Shown: positions 35,359 through 45,165 of the stretch, one piece after another
Layout: every line of letters begins with the position of its first letter
Numbering within the stretch: the first letter of the stretch is position 1
Assembly (NCBI RefSeq): GCF_019969685.1
Contig: NZ_JAHXYZ010000001.1
Coordinates: 1,798,001-1,862,000 of the forward strand
Direction: 5' to 3'
DNA length: 64,000 bases
Source: Microbacterium sp. EST19A
Lineage (GTDB): Bacteria; Actinomycetota; Actinomycetes; Actinomycetales; Microbacteriaceae
The notes under the pieces: generated by a model
What the model was told of the DNA's origin: nothing
Databases searched by the model: none
Seen by the model: the letters and a program-made list of their open reading frames with translations, nothing else
Program-made: the position numbers and the translations under genes

Positions 35359-35483
35359 GCGTCTGCGGGGACGACGCAGGTCTCCTCGCGGTAATAAACA
35401 AAAGAATATCAATATACCGCACATCGAGGATCTGTCCTCTGCGACCATGATCCGGGGTTCGTCCTCGGAGGGGTGGTTTCGTC
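35359..35483 (+). promoter_or_regulatory. AT-rich spacer, probable promoter of the surface protein
   Basis: 125 bases between the iron operon and the surface-protein gene. Bases 35391-35417 form the most AT-rich run near here (TAATAAACAAAAGAATATC). The GGAGGGG ribosome site lies at 35468-35474. The run suggests a separate, strong promoter, but I cannot assign -35 and -10 hexamers with confidence. A weak 5-bp hairpin CTGCG/CGCAG follows the reductase stop. Confidence 0.4.
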
Positions 35484-38400
35484 ATGCAGAGACACAGGTT
35501 CGTGCGGTCGACCGCGATGGTGACGGGCGCGACGCTGGTCGCTCTCGGGCTGCTCGGTGCGCAGGTCGTCAGTGCGCCCGCATCCGTCGCCGCCGAGCAG
35601 AACGACTACGTCTTCAACGACCCCTGGGTCCTGCAGACGCCGGGGTCCGCGACCAGCCAATACACGCCGACGGCATACCGGACGCAGGCGACGGGTCGGG
35701 CGACCAGCGTGCTGCCGACGTCGACGGGTCCGGTCGCGATCGACGCGCGTTTCACGCCCCTCGCCGGCCGGACACCCGGTGCCAGCTTCCTCGCCGCCGG
35801 CACCAACCAGTCGAGCTACGGCGCGCAGCCGGCGACCTTCGTGGGTGCACCGACCCCCGCGGCGCTGCCGGCGCTCGGCATCCTCACGAACGGCTCGGAA
35901 GGCTGCGGCGGCCCGCTCGGCAGCGCCGCCCACCAGAACTTCAACGGTGTCTGCAGCATCGGCACGCTCACGGTCACCTTCTCGCGGCCGATGACCGACG
36001 TGGTGCTCGACATCTCCGGTCTCGGGGGATGGTCGGCGGCCGGCGTCGGCGCCTATCAGCGCGGCTCGTTCAACAGCACGATCTGGACGATCACGAGCGC
36101 GGGAGCGTCGTTCGCCCAGCCGTCGAGCGGCGCCACGAATCTCTCGATCACCGACAAGGTCATGCAGGTGCGAAACCGCAACACGAACGCCCGGTGCGAC
36201 ACGAATGCGGTGGACCAGCCGGCGGGTGCGCGCACGCGCAGCCCGAACAAGGACTTCGCCGGGTGCGGATCGGTGCGCCTCTCCGGCACGTACACCGCGG
36301 TGACCTTCGACCTCACGTCGGAGGTGACGCCGTACAGTGCCTTCCCGGCGGCGACCTTCGGCACCGGCGCCGCCTACTTCGCCAACGACGGCACCACCAG
36401 CGCCGACGGCGTCAACGGGCGCAACGTCGTCTTCACGGAGACGCTGCGCGTTCCCGGCAACCCCGGCGACAGTGACAACTCCGACCTGCAGCGCGTGTCC
36501 TTCCGTCTGCCCGAGCAGGGATCCCTCGGCGACCGGGTCTGGAACGACGCGAACGGGAACGGCGTGCAGGATGCCGGCGAGCCCGGGGTCGGCGGCGTCG
36601 CCGCGACGTTGACGGATGCCGCAGGCGCTCCCGTCACCGATACTGCGGGCAACCCGATCACGACGGTGACAGCGGCCGACGGCTCGTACCTGTTCCCGGG
36701 TCTCCCGTTCGGCGACTACCGGGTGCGGTTCACGGGCCTCCCCGCCCGGTTCTCGTTCACGCGGCCGAACGTCGGCGCCGATGACGCGGATTCCGACGCC
36801 GATCCGGCGACCGGTCTCTCCAGCGTCGCGCGCATCGACACCGCAGCGCCCGCGAACCTCACCGTCGACGCCGGTATCGGGGAGTACGGTTCCATCGGCG
36901 ACACGGTATGGCTCGACAACGATCGCGACGGCGGGCAGGATGTCGACGAGCCGGGAGTCGCCGGCGTGACCGTCGTGCTCTACGGACCCGGTGGCACCGA
37001 GATCACTCGGACGGCGACCGACCCTCAAGGCACGTACCTGTTCCCCTTCCTGCCGCTCGGCGTGTATTCCGTCGGCTTCGAGGGCTTCCCCACCGGGGCC
37101 ACGCTCACGGCACCACGGGCCGGCAGCGACGACACGGTCGATTCCGACGCCGATCCCACGAGCGGCCGGACCGGTGCCCTGACGCTGACTTCTCAGAACA
37201 GGAATCTCACCAACGTCGACGCAGGGCTGCTGTCTCCTCTGGGGTCGATCGGCGATACGGTCTGGCGCGACGGCGACCGCGACGGCGTGCAGGATGCCGG
37301 CGAGCCGGGTGTTCCGGGTGTGACCGTCATTTTGCGCGATGGTGCCGGTGCCGAGACGGCGCGCACGACCACGGATGCGGCAGGAAAGTATCGCTTCGGA
37401 AACCAGCCGATGGGCGATCACATCGTCGAGTTCACCGGTCTTCCGGCGGGGTTGACGTTCACTCCGCGGGCCGTGGGCGGCGATCGTGCCGTGGATTCGG
37501 ATGCCGACGCCGCGACGGGCCGCACCGGCACGGTCACTCTCACCCCTGCGGTGCCGGATGTGACGGACGTCGACGCGGGCCTGGTGACACCTCTGGGTTC
37601 GATCGGCGACACGGTCTGGCGCGACGACGATCGCGACGGCATCCAGGATGCCGGGGAGCCGGGAGTCGCGGGTGTGACGGTGGTGCTCCGCGACGGTGCC
37701 GGCGACGAGGTCGCGCGGAAGACGACGGATGCCGGCGGGAAGTACTCCTTCACCGGCCTCCCGATGGGTGACTATTCGGTGGAGTTCACGAACCTGCCGA
37801 CGGGTTCGACCTTCGCTCCGCGGGCTGCGGGTGGTGATCGAGCGGTGGATTCGGATGCCGATCCCGCGACCGGCCGGACCGGCACGATCACTCTGCCTCC
37901 GACGGCGCCGGATGTCACAGATGTCGATGCGGGTCTCCTGACGCCGCGGGGTTCGATCGGCGACACGGTCTGGCGCGATGCGAACCGTGATGGTGCCCAG
38001 GGTGCCGGCGAGCCGGGTGTTCCGGGTGTGACGGTCGTGCTGTACGACGGCGCGGGCACCGAGGTCGCTCGGACCACGACGGATGCGTCGGGGAACTACC
38101 TCTTCGACGCTCTCCCTCTGGGTGGCTACACGGTGGGCTTCGAGGGGGTGCCGGATGGTCTGCAGTTCACGGGACCGAAGCTGAGCGGCGACCCGTCGAC
38201 CGACTCGGACGCAGATCCGGCGACGGGTCGTACGGGCACGATCACCCTCACCCCCGCGGTTCCCGACGTGACGAACGTGGATGCGGGGCTGGTCAGCCCG
38301 CCGCGGGGCTCGATCGGCGACACCGTCTGGCGCGACGAGAATCGGGACGGCGCTCAGGATGCCGGTGAGCCCGGCGTCGCAGGCGTGACGGTCGTGCTGC

Positions 38401-39563
38401 GCGATGGTGCGGGCGCCGAGGTCGCTCGGACGACGACGGATGCGGACGGCCACTACCTCTTCGACGATCTCCCCCTGGGCGGTTACACCGTCGGGTTCGA
38501 GGGCCTTCCGGTGGGACTCTCGTTCACGGGGATCGCCCGGAGCGGCGATCCGTCGACGGACTCGGACGCGGACCCCACGACAGGCCGGACCGGCACGATC
38601 TCCCCCACGCCCGCGGTGCCGGATGTGACCGACGTGGATGCGGGTCTGGTGGCCCCGCCGCCGCCGGGTTCGATCGGCGACCGGGTCTGGTCGGATGACG
38701 ATCGCGATGGTGTGCAGGATCCAACCGAGCCGGGTGTGCCTGGCGTGACGGTCGTGCTGCGCAACGGTGACGGCGCCGAGGTCGACCGCACCGCGACGGA
38801 CGACCACGGCAACTACCTGTTCGAAGGGCTCCCGGAGGGGGACTACACCGTCGGCTTCGAGGGCCTCCCGGATGGGGCCGTCCTCACGACCCCCGGTGTC
38901 GGCGACGACCGCGCGCTCGACTCGGATCCCGCCCCCGACACGGGTCGCACTCCGCCGGTCTCGCTCACCGATGAGGCCCCCGGGGAGACTGGCGTGGATG
39001 CGGGCCTGCTTCCCCTGCTCGGATCGATCGGCAGCCGCGTCTGGGACGACCGCGACCGCGACGGCCGGCAGGACGCCGATGAACCGGGTGTTCCCGGCGT
39101 GACCGTGGTCCTGTACGAGGCCGGCGGCGGGCCGGGCGAAGAGATCGAGCGCGTGAGCACCGACCCGAGCGGTGCGTACCTGTTCCCCGACCTGCCGCTG
39201 GGCGATTACGACGTCGGGTTCCTCGATCTCCCCGCAGGGTTCGAGTTCACGTTCCGCGGAGTCGGCGGATCCGAGACGGATTCGGATGTCGATCCGGCGA
39301 CGGGCCTCGTGCGGGTCGCGTTGACGCCCGGCGCCCCGGATCAGCTGAGCATCGGCGCCGGTGTCCGGGTGAGTGCGGCATCACCGGGAGCACCCGGTGC
39401 TCCCGGGTCGCCGGGCTCCCCGGAGCGGCCGGCAGAGCGCGGTTCGACCGGCGCGCTCTCCTCGACAGGAGCGGACGGCGCGTGGATAGCCGCCGCCGCG
39501 ACCCTCGGCGCGCTGCTGCTCGGCGGCGGCATCCTGCTGATCCGCAGGCGGCGCAGCGCCTGA
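35484..39563 (+). CDS. Large cell-wall-anchored protein with eight SdrD-B-like repeats
   Basis: 1359 residues. A signal peptide (about 1-37) is followed by a roughly 300-residue N-terminal domain with conserved Cys and Gly-rich segments. Eight SdrD B-like domains of about 118 residues come next, each opening with GSIGDTVW or similar and containing D-x-D-x-D-G-type calcium loops (DRDGVQDAGEPGV). The tail is Pro/Gly-rich, then the sorting signal LSSTG (39456-39470), a hydrophobic helix and RRRRS. A sortase would anchor it to peptidoglycan, with the repeats forming a rigid calcium-stabilised stalk. Repeats start near 36519, 36888, 37242, 37596, 37950, 38307, 38667 and 39021. Probable adhesin; ligand unknown. 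Confidence 0.88.
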   Translation: MQRHRFVRSTAMVTGATLVALGLLGAQVVSAPASVAAEQNDYVFNDPWVLQTPGSATSQYTPTAYRTQATGRATSVLPTSTGPVAIDARFTPLAGRTPGASFLAAGTNQSSYGAQPATFVGAPTPAALPALGILTNGSEGCGGPLGSAAHQNFNGVCSIGTLTVTFSRPMTDVVLDISGLGGWSAAGVGAYQRGSFNSTIWTITSAGASFAQPSSGATNLSITDKVMQVRNRNTNARCDTNAVDQPAGARTRSPNKDFAGCGSVRLSGTYTAVTFDLTSEVTPYSAFPAATFGTGAAYFANDGTTSADGVNGRNVVFTETLRVPGNPGDSDNSDLQRVSFRLPEQGSLGDRVWNDANGNGVQDAGEPGVGGVAATLTDAAGAPVTDTAGNPITTVTAADGSYLFPGLPFGDYRVRFTGLPARFSFTRPNVGADDADSDADPATGLSSVARIDTAAPANLTVDAGIGEYGSIGDTVWLDNDRDGGQDVDEPGVAGVTVVLYGPGGTEITRTATDPQGTYLFPFLPLGVYSVGFEGFPTGATLTAPRAGSDDTVDSDADPTSGRTGALTLTSQNRNLTNVDAGLLSPLGSIGDTVWRDGDRDGVQDAGEPGVPGVTVILRDGAGAETARTTTDAAGKYRFGNQPMGDHIVEFTGLPAGLTFTPRAVGGDRAVDSDADAATGRTGTVTLTPAVPDVTDVDAGLVTPLGSIGDTVWRDDDRDGIQDAGEPGVAGVTVVLRDGAGDEVARKTTDAGGKYSFTGLPMGDYSVEFTNLPTGSTFAPRAAGGDRAVDSDADPATGRTGTITLPPTAPDVTDVDAGLLTPRGSIGDTVWRDANRDGAQGAGEPGVPGVTVVLYDGAGTEVARTTTDASGNYLFDALPLGGYTVGFEGVPDGLQFTGPKLSGDPSTDSDADPATGRTGTITLTPAVPDVTNVDAGLVSPPRGSIGDTVWRDENRDGAQDAGEPGVAGVTVVLRDGAGAEVARTTTDADGHYLFDDLPLGGYTVGFEGLPVGLSFTGIARSGDPSTDSDADPTTGRTGTISPTPAVPDVTDVDAGLVAPPPPGSIGDRVWSDDDRDGVQDPTEPGVPGVTVVLRNGDGAEVDRTATDDHGNYLFEGLPEGDYTVGFEGLPDGAVLTTPGVGDDRALDSDPAPDTGRTPPVSLTDEAPGETGVDAGLLPLLGSIGSRVWDDRDRDGRQDADEPGVPGVTVVLYEAGGGPGEEIERVSTDPSGAYLFPDLPLGDYDVGFLDLPAGFEFTFRGVGGSETDSDVDPATGLVRVALTPGAPDQLSIGAGVRVSAASPGAPGAPGSPGSPERPAERGSTGALSSTGADGAWIAAAATLGALLLGGGILLIRRRRSA
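36519..39374 (+). repeat. Eight tandem domain repeats of about 354 bases within the surface protein gene
   Basis: The unit length is 351-369 bases, and the spacing is exactly 354 bases between units 2-3, 3-4, 4-5 and 7-8. Units 3 to 6 are the most alike at DNA level, including shared stretches around GGTTCGATCGGCGACACGGT, so recent unequal recombination among them is plausible. The repeat number may vary between strains. Confidence 0.85.
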
Positions 39564-39564
39564 T

Positions 39565-39606
39565 GGCTCCGGCATCCGCCTCCAGACGGAGGGGGATGCC
39601 GGAGCC
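39565..39606. terminator. Strong bidirectional terminator
   Basis: GGCTCCGGCATCC pairs perfectly with GGATGCCGGAGCC, and inside that CCTCC pairs with GGAGG around an AGAC loop (total 18 bp with one G-G mismatch). It fills the 51-base gap between the converging surface-protein and alpha/beta hydrolase genes. Confidence 0.85.
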
Positions 39607-39614
39607 GGCGGCTG

Positions 39615-40535
<921 letters not shown>

Positions 40536-40552
40536 TCAAGTACACTGAGAGC

Positions 40553-41116
40553 ATGAACGAGGAAACGGTGCGTGAACAGATCCTTGCGGCGGCCGATGAG
40601 CTGTACTACCGCAAGGGCTACGCGGCGGTCGGCATGGACGAGCTGCGCACCGCGGCCGGCGTGTCGCTGCGTCGCCTCTACTCGCTCTTCCCCGCCAAGA
40701 ACGACATCGTCGCAGCCGTCCTCGCGCGCAAGCACGCGCAGTGGGAAGACGGCCTGTCGGCCGCGGTGACGGATGCCGGTGGTGACCCGCGCACGCGCCT
40801 GCTCGCCGTGTACGGATATCTCGAGGACTGGTTCTGCACCGACGACTTCCGCGGCTGCGCGTTCATCAACGCCTTCGGCGAGCTGGGCGGTACGAACCCC
40901 GAGGTCGCCGAGATCGTCCGCACGCACAAGGCGTCGTTCCAGGAGTACATGGCCGGGCTCGTCGCGGGCGCCGGGGCGTCTCCGCTGCTCGCCGCCCAGC
41001 TGTCGATCCTCGCCGAGGGTGCGCAGAGCACAGCCGCGATCTCGGCCGACCCGCAGGTCGCGGTGCAGGCGCGCCGTGCCGCCGAGGTGCTCATCGACGC
41101 GGCGGTCGCCGCCTAG
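40553..41116 (+). CDS. TetR-family regulator of the adjacent hydrolase
   Basis: 187 residues. The DNA-binding part runs AADELYYRKGYAAVGMDELR then TAAGVSLRRLYSLFPAKND. The C-terminal domain has YLEDWFCTDDFRGCAFINAF, typical of the TetR subgroup found next to alpha/beta hydrolases and oxidoreductases. TACACT lies six bases upstream of the ATG, so the transcript is probably leaderless. Twin operators in the divergent spacer indicate it represses itself and the hydrolase. The two Cys (in WFCTDDFRGC) might be redox-sensitive; this is speculative. Confidence 0.88.
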   Translation: MNEETVREQILAAADELYYRKGYAAVGMDELRTAAGVSLRRLYSLFPAKNDIVAAVLARKHAQWEDGLSAAVTDAGGDPRTRLLAVYGYLEDWFCTDDFRGCAFINAFGELGGTNPEVAEIVRTHKASFQEYMAGLVAGAGASPLLAAQLSILAEGAQSTAAISADPQVAVQARRAAEVLIDAAVAA

Positions 41117-41128
41117 CCAAGCAAGTCA

Positions 41129-41141
41129 CTAACCTGGTTAG
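41129..41141. promoter_or_regulatory. Palindrome CTAACCTGGTTAG upstream of the TspO-like gene
   Basis: A perfect 6-bp-arm palindrome with a single T centre, 12 bases upstream of the TAGAGT -10 (41153-41158) of the next gene. It lies where a regulator would overlap the -35. No partner can be named. Confidence 0.45.
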
Positions 41142-41165
41142 CGATTAAATGCTAGAGTCCCTGCC

Positions 41166-41963
41166 ATGGAATCCCGCACGCAGGACATCCTCCGCCAGAC
41201 ACTGATCATCGCCGCGGCAGCCTTCATGCTGATCGCCGCGGCCGTCGGTTCGGGCGCTTTCGGCGGCACATCGGTGAACGAACTGCAGGACGGCGCCCTC
41301 TCGGCGCAGGGTTCGTACCTCGCTCCGGCCGGACCCGCCTTCTCGATCTGGTCCCTGATCTACCTCGGGTTGATCGCCTACACCGTGTGGCAGGCGCTGC
41401 CGCCACAGCGAGCCGACGAGCGCCAGCGCGCGGTCGGCGGCTGGATCGCGGCGACGATGGTGCTGAACGGCCTCTGGCTCGTCACCGCGCAGTTCCTCAC
41501 GCTGGTCCTCACCTGGATCGTGATCGCGGTGCTGCTCGCCACGATCGGCCGCGTCATCGTGCTGCTGGGTCGCTTCCGTCCGAAGAACCTCGCCGACCGC
41601 ATCCTCACCGACGGCGCGAACGGCCTGCACTTCGGCTGGGTCACCATCGCGACCGTCGCCAACATCACTGCATGGCTCACGCAGACGGTCCCTGCGAGCT
41701 GGGCTGATCAGGCCGAGGTCTGGGCGGTGGCCGTGCTCGTCGTCGTGCTCGTGATCGGCGCGGCATCCGCGTGGTTCACCGGACGCATCGCCCCGGCGCT
41801 CGCCACGGCCTGGGGTCTCGCCTGGCTCGCCGTCGGGCGGCTGACGGGTGAGCCGGAGAGCACCACGACCGCGGTCACGGCGATCATCGTCGCGGTCCTC
41901 CTCGTCGTCGCCGGCGTCGTGGCCGTGCTCCGCCGCCGCAGCGCTCAGAGCACGAGCCGGTAG
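41166..41963 (+). CDS. TspO/MBR-like tryptophan-rich membrane protein
   Basis: 265 residues with about seven hydrophobic helices. APAGPAFSIWSLIYLGLIAYTVWQ matches the conserved N-terminal helix and loop of tryptophan-rich sensory-type proteins, and NGLWLVTAQFLT and GLHFGWVTIATVANITAWL continue the pattern. It is longer than the classical five-helix TspO (about 160 residues) and belongs to the extended family whose ligand (tetrapyrrole or lipid) is unproven. TAGAGT lies seven bases before ATG, so it is probably leaderless. Its 3' end overlaps the kdpE 3' end by 19 bases on the opposite strand. Confidence 0.75.
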   Translation: MESRTQDILRQTLIIAAAAFMLIAAAVGSGAFGGTSVNELQDGALSAQGSYLAPAGPAFSIWSLIYLGLIAYTVWQALPPQRADERQRAVGGWIAATMVLNGLWLVTAQFLTLVLTWIVIAVLLATIGRVIVLLGRFRPKNLADRILTDGANGLHFGWVTIATVANITAWLTQTVPASWADQAEVWAVAVLVVVLVIGAASAWFTGRIAPALATAWGLAWLAVGRLTGEPESTTTAVTAIIVAVLLVVAGVVAVLRRRSAQSTSR

Positions 41964-42616
41964 CCCATCCCCGACTCGGTCAGCAGGTGCGCGGGAGCGC
42001 TCGGCTCCTGCTCGAGCTTCTTGCGCAGCTGCGACATGTAGAGCCGCAGGTAGCCGGAGTCGGAGACCTGCTCGCTGCCCCAGATCTCCTTCAGCAGGTC
42101 CTGCCGGGTGACGAGGGCGCCCGGGTGCCGGGACAGATGCTCCAGCATCCGCCATTCCGTCGGAGTCAGGTGCACGCGGGATCCGGCGCGGGTGACGGTC
42201 TTGGTCGACAGGTCGACGACCACGTCGGCGAACGACACCACCGACTCGCCTCCCGCCGGCATCGACCGGCGCGAGAGCGCCCGCAGCCGGGCCAGCAGCT
42301 CGTCCACCTGGAACGGTTTGGTGACGAAGTCGTCGGCGCCGGCGTCCAGGGCCTCGACCTTGTCGGCGGACCCGGTGCGGCCCGACACCACGATGATGGG
42401 CACGTTCGTCCACCCCCGCAGCGCCTGGATCACCTCGATGCCGTCGAGCCGCGGCATCCCGAGGTCGAGCATGATGATGTCGGGGTGGGTCTGCGCGGCG
42501 GCGGCGATCGCGGCGGCACCGTCCGGAGCGACGACCACCTCGTAGCCGTGCGCCGCCAGGGTGATCCGCAGCGCCCGCACCATCTGCGGGTCGTCATCGG
42601 CGATGAGGAGCTTCAC
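41945..42616 (-). CDS. kdpE: Response regulator KdpE
   Basis: 223 residues. The receiver domain has the acidic pocket at DDDP (7-10), the phosphoacceptor Asp51 in IIMLDLGMP, and the switch Lys in FVTKPFQ. The C-terminal winged-helix OmpR-type DNA-binding domain runs LTPTEWRMLEHLSRHPGALVT onward. It activates kdp genes when phosphorylated by KdpD. The GTG start overlaps the kdpD stop. A candidate binding array of 11-bp direct repeats is found upstream of kdp and of the kimA-like gene. Its 3' end overlaps the convergent TspO-like gene. Confidence 0.93.
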   Translation of the reverse strand: MKLLIADDDPQMVRALRITLAAHGYEVVVAPDGAAAIAAAAQTHPDIIMLDLGMPRLDGIEVIQALRGWTNVPIIVVSGRTGSADKVEALDAGADDFVTKPFQVDELLARLRALSRRSMPAGGESVVSFADVVVDLSTKTVTRAGSRVHLTPTEWRMLEHLSRHPGALVTRQDLLKEIWGSEQVSDSGYLRLYMSQLRKKLEQEPSAPAHLLTESGMGYRLVL

Positions 42617-45165
42617 TGTGCCTCTGTTTCTCGCGGTCCCTGAGCCTGACGAAGGGCCGCGGCGAGCGGCAGGGAGATGACCATGGTGAGGCCGCCGCCA
42701 GGGGTGTCCTCGGGTGTCAGGGTACCGCCCATGCCCTCGGTGAATCCGCGCGACAGCGCGAGTCCGAGTCCGAGCCCCGTCGTGTTGTCGGTGTCGCCGA
42801 AGCGCTGGAACGGCTGGAAGATGCTGTCGCGGCGTTCGGGGGCGACGCCGGCACCGCGGTCGATGATGCGGATCTCGGCGCGGTCGCCGAGAGTGCTCGT
42901 CGACACCCGCACGCGCGTGCCCGAGGGGGCGTGCCGGTGCGCGTTGGCGAGCACGTTCACGATGACCCGCTGCAGCAGCACCGGGTCGGCCTGCAGCACG
43001 GGAAGGGCCGGATCGAGGGAGAGCTCGACGTCCGCGGGACCGAGGCCGAGCTCGTCGACCGCCGCGAGGATCGGGGCCGTCGCCTCCAGGCGCGTCGCCG
43101 ACACGGCGAGCACACCGGCCTGCACGCGGCTCACATCGAGCAGATCGGTGACCAGGGCGGAGAGGGTGGCGAGGCTCTCGTCGGCGGTGGCGAGCAGCTC
43201 GGAGCGATCATCGTCGGAGAGCTCGTGCGCACCGCGCAGTCCTCCGATCGCGGCGACGGCCGAGGCGAGCGGGCGACGGATGTCGTGGCTCACGGCCGAC
43301 AGCAGAGCACTGCGCACCTGGTCGGTCTCGGCGAGGGCCTCGGCTTCGAGCGCGGTCGCGCGCAGGTCGGTGTGCTCCATCGCTGCCGCGAGCTGTGCCA
43401 CGATCGCGTCGAGCAGGCGACGCTCCGGCCCGGCGAGGGGTTCGCCGTTCAGTTCGAGCGAGCCGCGGGCCGCGCCGTTCGCGCCGACCCCCACCGGCAC
43501 GGTCGTCGCACGGCCGTCGGGCACGGGCTCGCCGTCGCTGGCCAGCACCTCGCCGTCGGGGGAGAGCAGGCGCACCCCGCTGAGACCGAACGCCTCTCGG
43601 GTGCGGCTGACCAGGGCCAGCACGGCGTTGTCTCCGCGGAGCACGTTGCCCGCGACCGCGGCGAGCAGCTCGGCCTCGGCAGCCGCGCGCTGTGCCGTGC
43701 GTGCGCGTCGCGCCGCCTGATCGACGATGATGCTCACCAGGATCGCGATCACGACGTACAGCGCGAGAGCGAGCACGTGCAGGGGATGGGCGATCGTGAT
43801 CGTGAACAGCGGGGCGACGAAGAGGAAGTCGAGCGTGATGCCCGAGAGCACGGCCGCGAACACGGCGGGGCGGATGCCGCCGATCAGGGCCACCACGACG
43901 ACCAGCAGCTGATACGCGAGCACCTCGGCCGTGATCGACTCGGGGCTGCGGAACGTGAACATCACCCACGACAGCAGGGGGCCGAAGACGAGGGCGACCG
44001 CGAAGCCGAGCACCTGCCGCCGCCACCCGAGGGCCCCGCCGGTCATCCGCGGCAGTGCGAGGCGTCCGCCGGCTGCGGCGTGCGTGACGATGTGCACGTC
44101 GATGTCACCGGAGCGGCGGATCACCTCGGCGCCGATGCCGGGGCCGGTCAGTGCGGCGGTGAGGCGACTGCGCCGGCTGACGCCGATGACGAGCTGGGTG
44201 GCGTCGGCGCCCTGCGCGAATTCGACCAGGGTCGCGGGGATGTCGTCGCCGACGACCTGGTGGTAGCTGCCGCCGAGCGATTCGACCAGCGTGCGCTGTG
44301 CGGCGAGGGCGCCGGGTGTCTCATCCCGCAGGCCGTCCTGCGCCGACACGTGGAGGGCGAGGAGTTCTCCTCCGGCGGACCGGGCGGCGATGCGGGCGCC
44401 CCGGCGCAGCAGCGTCTCGCCCTCCGGACCGCCGGTCAGAGCGACGACCACGCGTTCGCGCGCCTGCCAGGTGCCCTCGATGCCCTGCTCGGCCCGGTAG
44501 GTGCGCAGGGCGCTGTCGACCTCGTCGGCGAGCCAGAGGAGGGCGAGCTCACGGAGAGCGGTGAGGTTGCCGAGTCGGAAGTAGTTCGAGAGGGCGGCGT
44601 CGATCCGCTCGGCCGGGTAGACGAGGCCGGCGGAGAGCCGATCCCGCAGCGACTGCGGGGCGAGGTCGACGACCTCGACCTCGTCGGCGGCTCGGACCAC
44701 GGCATCCGGGATCGTCTCCTGCTGGGCGACGCCGGTGATCTTCTCGACCACGGCGTTGAGCGACTCGATGTGCTGCACGTTCACGGTCGTGATCACGTCG
44801 ATGCCCGCGGCGAGCAGCTGATCGACGTCCTGCCAGCGCTTCGGATGCTGCGAGCCGGGGGAGTTCGTGTGCGCGAGCTCGTCGACCAGGGCGATCTCGG
44901 GCGAGCGGGCGAGCACCGCGTCGAGATCGAGCTCGGTCAGTGCGACGCCGCGGTGCTGGTCGATCCGGCGCGGGACCTCTTCGAGTCCGACGGTCTGAGC
45001 GAGCGTCGCGGCCCGCTCGTGGGTCTCGACGATCGCGATGACGACGTCGTGCCCCTCCTCGTGCAGACGCCGGCCCTCGGCCAGCATCTCGAACGTCTTC
45101 CCGACGCCGGGTGCGGCACCCAGGAGAACGCGGAGGCGACCGCGCCGCGCGTGCGCTCCGCTCAT
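42613..45165 (-). CDS. kdpD: Potassium sensor histidine kinase KdpD
   Basis: 850 residues. The N-terminal KdpD domain has Walker-like GAAPGVGKT (16-24) and the DELAHTN stretch, followed by a universal-stress-protein-like domain. Four membrane helices lie around 390-490, then a GAF-like region, the phosphoacceptor helix AVSHDIRRPLASAVAAIG, and the ATPase boxes NVLANAHRHAP, DRGAGVAP and GLGLGLALSRG. It senses low potassium or turgor and phosphorylates KdpE. The extreme C-terminus LRQAQGPRETEAQ is encoded by a copy of a dispersed repeat (42635-42658) rather than by normal kdpD sequence. Confidence 0.93.
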   Translation of the reverse strand: MSGAHARRGRLRVLLGAAPGVGKTFEMLAEGRRLHEEGHDVVIAIVETHERAATLAQTVGLEEVPRRIDQHRGVALTELDLDAVLARSPEIALVDELAHTNSPGSQHPKRWQDVDQLLAAGIDVITTVNVQHIESLNAVVEKITGVAQQETIPDAVVRAADEVEVVDLAPQSLRDRLSAGLVYPAERIDAALSNYFRLGNLTALRELALLWLADEVDSALRTYRAEQGIEGTWQARERVVVALTGGPEGETLLRRGARIAARSAGGELLALHVSAQDGLRDETPGALAAQRTLVESLGGSYHQVVGDDIPATLVEFAQGADATQLVIGVSRRSRLTAALTGPGIGAEVIRRSGDIDVHIVTHAAAGGRLALPRMTGGALGWRRQVLGFAVALVFGPLLSWVMFTFRSPESITAEVLAYQLLVVVVALIGGIRPAVFAAVLSGITLDFLFVAPLFTITIAHPLHVLALALYVVIAILVSIIVDQAARRARTAQRAAAEAELLAAVAGNVLRGDNAVLALVSRTREAFGLSGVRLLSPDGEVLASDGEPVPDGRATTVPVGVGANGAARGSLELNGEPLAGPERRLLDAIVAQLAAAMEHTDLRATALEAEALAETDQVRSALLSAVSHDIRRPLASAVAAIGGLRGAHELSDDDRSELLATADESLATLSALVTDLLDVSRVQAGVLAVSATRLEATAPILAAVDELGLGPADVELSLDPALPVLQADPVLLQRVIVNVLANAHRHAPSGTRVRVSTSTLGDRAEIRIIDRGAGVAPERRDSIFQPFQRFGDTDNTTGLGLGLALSRGFTEGMGGTLTPEDTPGGGLTMVISLPLAAALRQAQGPRETEAQ
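42635..42658. repeat. Dispersed GGTCCCTGAGCC-type repeat, copy 1 (kdpD 3' end)
   Basis: GGTCCCTGAGCCTGACGAAG followed by GGCC, an imperfect palindrome. It lies inside the last codons of kdpD and adds the residues RQAQGP to the protein. Two related copies lie in kdpB. Similar sequences are, to my knowledge, frequent in Microbacteriaceae and related genomes. Confidence 0.75.

Noticed and set aside
35409..38807. A 1132-codon open frame antisense to the surface-protein gene
   Set aside because: It mirrors the repeat structure of the sense gene, is extremely Arg/Asp/Gly-rich, has no recognisable domain, and the sense strand has a signal peptide, domain repeats and a sorting signal. High GC makes long antisense frames common.
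36519..39374. Regularly spaced repeats considered as a possible CRISPR array
   Set aside because: The period (about 354 bases) is far too long, and the repeats are in-frame protein domains with codon-level divergence.
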